Origin: an uncultured Candidatus Saccharibacteria bacterium
GTDB taxonomy: Bacteria > Patescibacteriota > Saccharimonadia > Saccharimonadales > Saccharimonadaceae
NCBI GenBank assembly: GCA_945873065.1
Contig: CAMCBN010000006.1
Location: 1 to 64,000 of the forward strand
DNA: 64,000 nt
Direction: 5' to 3'
Part shown: positions 61,208 through 64,000 of the stretch, in pieces
How positions within the stretch are numbered: the stretch's first letter is position 1
Layout of the letters: the number at the start of each line of letters is the position of its first letter
The notes under the pieces: model-generated
Told to the model about the DNA's origin: nothing
The model's input: the letters and a program-made list of their open reading frames with translations, nothing else
Databases searched by the model: none
Position numbers and translations under genes: made by a program

Positions 61208-62149
61208 TCACTCACTTCTCTTTGGTGGCTCAACTGTAGCGGTAACACCCTTCTCTAGATCACGACAAGTTAGACCCTGGAAAATCGAACGAAAATCGAC
61301 TTTTGTACCTGTTTTGCCCTTATACAAACTACAGACTAACGTTTCACTCTGTCTTACATTGAAGAAATTCCATCGACCATCTGGTAACTGATAAAACATC
61401 GCTATCCCCAAAGGTGTGTACGCGTGTGGCAACACACTACCGACTGGTATCTCGGCCAATTTATACCCTGCAAGCTTGCTATCACGCACCGACATCGTGC
61501 CAACTATACCGATGTCATAACTTGATGAAGCAGCTGGAGAATAGGCATTAAATAGTGGCAACTGATGCTTCGCTAGTGCTGTGTAGTCGTCGTCGTCCAA
61601 GCATTTAAACTCGACGAAACGCGTTTCCAGTTTTTTGGGATCAACAGGGGTATTCTTGATCTGGCAAGTGACATCATCATTTGAACGTGTAAAGTCGGCT
61701 AGATACTCGGTGTCTTTCTCACCATCTTTGACTACTGTACGAGTGAACTGGTCGTACTCTAACATATGCTCTAATGATGCTACATTACGCGTCGCCTCGG
61801 CTTTCGGTAGGGTCGCGGCGGCGTTCTTCGTAGCAGCGGGGTCAGTCGCTACAGAGTAAAAACGTTGTCCTTTTGCCTTGACTGGTATAGATAATGACGT
61901 TTTAGCTGACTCTGTACCCTTAAAATACTCCTTAGCACGCGCTAAAACTTTGGCAGCAGTCAGCTTTTCGCGCGGTTCATTCGACTGTTTCGTTTGTTGT
62001 GTTGGTTGTTCAATATGTTTCGGCTGAGCGATAATAAACACCACTACCGCTGTAAGGCCGATCACGACAAAAGCGCCTATAGCCAATAAGAGAGCGAGAC
62101 GCTGTGGAGTAAGCGATGATTTTTTCGTAGTCTTGGGTGTATGTGTCAT
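61208..62149 (-). CDS. membrane-anchored extracytoplasmic protein of unknown function
   Basis: 313 residues. A basic N-terminus is followed by a single helix (LALLLAIGAFVVIGLTAVVV), then a Gln/Thr/Lys linker and a mixed alpha/beta domain (LTAAKVLARAKEYFKGTESA, YTALAKHQLPLFNAYSP, LGIAMFYQLPDGRWNFFNV). Two to four cysteines (VTCQIK, EFKCLDDD, TLVCSLYK, LTCRDLEK) could form disulfides outside the cell. No family recognised. TATACT 6 nt before the ATG, no true SD: leaderless. Not obviously linked to the pilin gene, which has its own promoter. Confidence 0.7.
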   Translation of the reverse strand: MTHTPKTTKKSSLTPQRLALLLAIGAFVVIGLTAVVVFIIAQPKHIEQPTQQTKQSNEPREKLTAAKVLARAKEYFKGTESAKTSLSIPVKAKGQRFYSVATDPAATKNAAATLPKAEATRNVASLEHMLEYDQFTRTVVKDGEKDTEYLADFTRSNDDVTCQIKNTPVDPKKLETRFVEFKCLDDDDYTALAKHQLPLFNAYSPAASSSYDIGIVGTMSVRDSKLAGYKLAEIPVGSVLPHAYTPLGIAMFYQLPDGRWNFFNVRQSETLVCSLYKGKTGTKVDFRSIFQGLTCRDLEKGVTATVEPPKRSE

Positions 62150-62155
62150 ACCTCT

Positions 62156-62161
62156 AGTATA
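62156..62161 (-). promoter_or_regulatory. -10 box, leaderless type
   Basis: TATACT on the minus strand, 6 nt before ATG 62149. Confidence 0.55.
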
Positions 62162-62189
62162 CCATTGATTTATTCAGTCGAGCATAAGC

Positions 62190-62221
62190 AAAACCACTGG
62201 CCCCTACACGAACCAGTGGTC
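62190..62221 (-). terminator. intrinsic terminator of rpoC
   Basis: ACCACTGG and CCAGTGGT pair around a 12-nt loop, followed by TTTTG on the minus strand. Confidence 0.8.
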
Positions 62222-62245
62222 TATCCGAGAACTTAGACGGTTTGG

Positions 62246-64000
62246 CTATACAGCTTGACCATCGTCGTCGACACCAATCTCTGGGTCAGCAGCATCGGTC
62301 ACAGCTTCTACCTCGTCTTCATTAATATTGTCATCAAGGTCATCCTCGAGAGACAACGGATGAACCCCTGTCCCAACTGGCACCTTATTACCGATAATAA
62401 CATTTTCTTTCAGTCCCTTCAGATGATCAGCCCGGCCACTGGTTGCGGCGTTGATCAGCACACGTGTAGTGTCTTGGAATGATGCAGCTGACAACCAGCT
62501 GTCACTCCAGATACTAACTTTGGTGATACCAAGCAGCAACTGCGAATACTGAGCTGGGTTTTTGTCTTCGGCAACTAATTTCTTATTTGCCTCGACCACC
62601 GCTGCTTTCGACAGGATGTCGCCCATTACGAATTCACTATCACCTGGATCTTCGATTTGAACCCGACTAAACATCTGTCGCACGATGATCTCAAGGTGCT
62701 TACCAGCCACATCTTGACCCTGTGCAGCGTAAATACGCAACACCTCATTTATGATGTATCGCTGAGTCGCTTCAGTACCTTTGAGACGCATCAAATCATG
62801 CAGATTGAGCGACCCCAGCGTCAAGCGATCACCCGGCTCGATGATATCTCCTGGCTTGACGACTAAATGCATCGTACCAGGGATCTCATACCGTACTGGT
62901 GAAGTTGCATTACCAGCCAACGCTAATGTATCGCCAGCTAGCTCGACCACACCATCAAACGGTGCCATCAACGGTTTTGTGCCATCTCGGAGAGATGCTA
63001 TCACATCACCAACTTTAACACTACTGCCTGATTGGACCATGATCATACGACCCTCAAGTGGCAACCGTTCAACCTTGCCAGCTTGTGGCGTCACCTGCAC
63101 GATATACTTCTTACCATCTTCCCAAATGTCAACCACACCAGCTACCTCTGTAACGTATGCTTGGCCCTTTGGATTTCGCGCCTCAAACAACTCCTCAACA
63201 CGCGGCAAACCTTGAGTGATATCACTACCACCCACACCAGAACTGTGGAAGGTATTCAGTGTCAACTGAGTACCCGGCTCACCAACTGACTGCGCAGCGA
63301 TCACACCAACTGGCTGAGCCCCCTCAATAAGGCTTCCGGTTGCCATATCAATACCATAACTCTTGCGCGGTATACCGTTAAGATTATTTGTCGATAAGAC
63401 TGACTGAATGCGTACTTCGTCAATCGACTGATCAGCCTCGATCGCATCAGCAATCTCACGCGTAATCAGTTGATCTCTACCAACATGGCCAGGTACTGCC
63501 TCGGCCGTGTAGCGACCAAACAGCCTATTGCCAAACTCGATCATCGTTTCTTCTGTCTCGCTACGATAAATCGTGAAACCATCGTCGTCGCCCTCTTCAT
63601 CTTCCACTGTAAAGACGTCTTGCGACACATCTACCAAACGACGCGTTAGATAACCTGAGTCGGCTGTCTTTAGTGCGGTATCAATCAATCCCTTACGAGC
63701 ACCACGTGTTGCCACGAAAGCCTCTAGGCTAGATAAACCACGCTTGAAGTTACTACGAACTGGCAGCTCAATCTCTCGGTTCGAAGCGTCCACCTGAATA
63801 CCGATCATCGCACTAGCCAGCTTAATATTATTAACACTACCACGAGCACCAGAGTTGACCATAGTCGCTACCGATGTGTCCATATGAGCAAGCTGGCCAC
63901 GCAAAAAGTCTTCCACCTTACGGTCGACATTACGCCAGTTGTTGACAGTCAGTGTATAGCGCTCATCTTCAGTGATAAGCCCTTGATCGAGTTGCTCAGA
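62246..64000 (-). CDS. rpoC: RNA polymerase beta-prime subunit, C-terminal part
   Basis: The frame is open to the right edge, so only the last ~585 residues are in the window and the start lies outside. VNSGARGSVNNIKLASAMIG and FVATRGARKGLIDTALKTAD (trigger-loop and bridge-helix neighbourhood), then GVIAAQSVGEPGTQLTLNTF (conserved RpoC segment) and the C-terminal QMFSRVQIEDPGDSEFVMGD and ASFQDTTRVLINAATSGRAD, all typical. The tail is acidic (DDLDDNINEDEVEAV). Core transcription enzyme with the rpoA product. Confidence 0.97.
   Translation of the reverse strand, partial: SEQLDQGLITEDERYTLTVNNWRNVDRKVEDFLRGQLAHMDTSVATMVNSGARGSVNNIKLASAMIGIQVDASNREIELPVRSNFKRGLSSLEAFVATRGARKGLIDTALKTADSGYLTRRLVDVSQDVFTVEDEEGDDDGFTIYRSETEETMIEFGNRLFGRYTAEAVPGHVGRDQLITREIADAIEADQSIDEVRIQSVLSTNNLNGIPRKSYGIDMATGSLIEGAQPVGVIAAQSVGEPGTQLTLNTFHSSGVGGSDITQGLPRVEELFEARNPKGQAYVTEVAGVVDIWEDGKKYIVQVTPQAGKVERLPLEGRMIMVQSGSSVKVGDVIASLRDGTKPLMAPFDGVVELAGDTLALAGNATSPVRYEIPGTMHLVVKPGDIIEPGDRLTLGSLNLHDLMRLKGTEATQRYIINEVLRIYAAQGQDVAGKHLEIIVRQMFSRVQIEDPGDSEFVMGDILSKAAVVEANKKLVAEDKNPAQYSQLLLGITKVSIWSDSWLSAASFQDTTRVLINAATSGRADHLKGLKENVIIGNKVPVGTGVHPLSLEDDLDDNINEDEVEAVTDAADPEIGVDDDGQAV

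Noticed and set aside
1..64000. UGA read as an amino acid, as in some CPR groups
   Set aside because: Many intact genes end in TGA, and no intact core gene contains an in-frame TGA.
1..64000. rRNA, tmRNA or RNase P RNA genes
   Set aside because: No conserved segment of these RNAs was seen in any intergenic region.

Overview
The window looks like a chromosome segment of an ultrasmall Patescibacteria/CPR bacterium, most likely Candidatus Saccharibacteria (TM7). The grounds are a reduced ribosomal/secretion gene set, zinc-free bL33 and bL36, very short intergenic gaps, LPxTG-like sortase signals on surface proteins, type IV prepilin-like and small membrane proteins, an amino-acid uptake transporter, and normal use of TGA as stop. 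The taxonomic call is an inference; there is no rRNA here. About 11 genes or operons have a -10 box (TATAAT, TATACT or TATGAT) only 6-8 nt before the ATG and no Shine-Dalgarno, which suggests leaderless mRNAs. Ribosomal, secretion and surface genes instead have good SD sites.

Region by region. (1) 1-3.1 kb is GC-richer, decayed accessory DNA of actinobacterial flavour: the tail of an XRE regulator, a frameshifted zinc-ribbon gene, a small membrane protein behind a perfect palindrome, and an Amidase_6 cell-wall hydrolase fused in frame to an IS481 transposase remnant. That remnant also supplies the C-terminus of a nucleoside deoxyribosyltransferase-like gene. (2) 2.3-5.7 kb holds ADP-ribose/nucleotide themed genes: deoxyribosyltransferase-like, macro domain, small unknown, CinA/COG1058 domain and a tail-anchored unknown. 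(3) 5.7-15.8 kb holds a decayed intergenic stretch, a secreted hydrolase, rimK with a rimK-RimB-like fusion, frameshifted CYTH and radical SAM genes, an isolated prephenate dehydratase and an anchored thioredoxin-fold protein.

(4) 15.8-27.3 kb is a defence island: a Kiwa-like pair (kwaA, kwaB), then a type I restriction-modification operon (hsdM, hsdS, hsdR). Between hsdM and hsdS it carries a Fic-derived winged helix, a 40-residue protein, an OLD-family ATPase-nuclease and a compact SF1 helicase (Gabija-like). A short RadC follows. (5) 27.3-33.1 kb has rplK, nusG, secE, a membrane histidine kinase, a YgjP-like metalloprotease, a P-loop kinase, tRNA-Trp and rpmG. (6) 33.2-41 kb is a surface-protein locus: a four-gene operon (14-repeat RCC1 giant, small secreted protein with the same C-terminal module, DUF916-like protein, LAETG-anchored protein) resembling the Csc/WxL clusters of Firmicutes, plus a separate LPHTG adhesin.

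(7) 41-47.6 kb has three tRNAs, a TPR protein, holB, an RluA-family synthase, trpS and an alpha/beta hydrolase. (8) 47.7-64 kb is core: rpsI, rplM, rplQ, rpoA, rpsD, rpsK, rpsM, rpmJ, infA and secY; rpsJ alone on the opposite strand; tuf; a polar amino acid ABC transporter; hsp20; fusA; a prepilin-like protein; an anchored unknown; and the 3' part of rpoC running off the right edge.

Four frame breaks in the window are +1 changes in G/C homopolymers (218-223, 2007-2011, 12622-12625, 13810-13815). Real slippage and consensus error cannot be separated from sequence alone.
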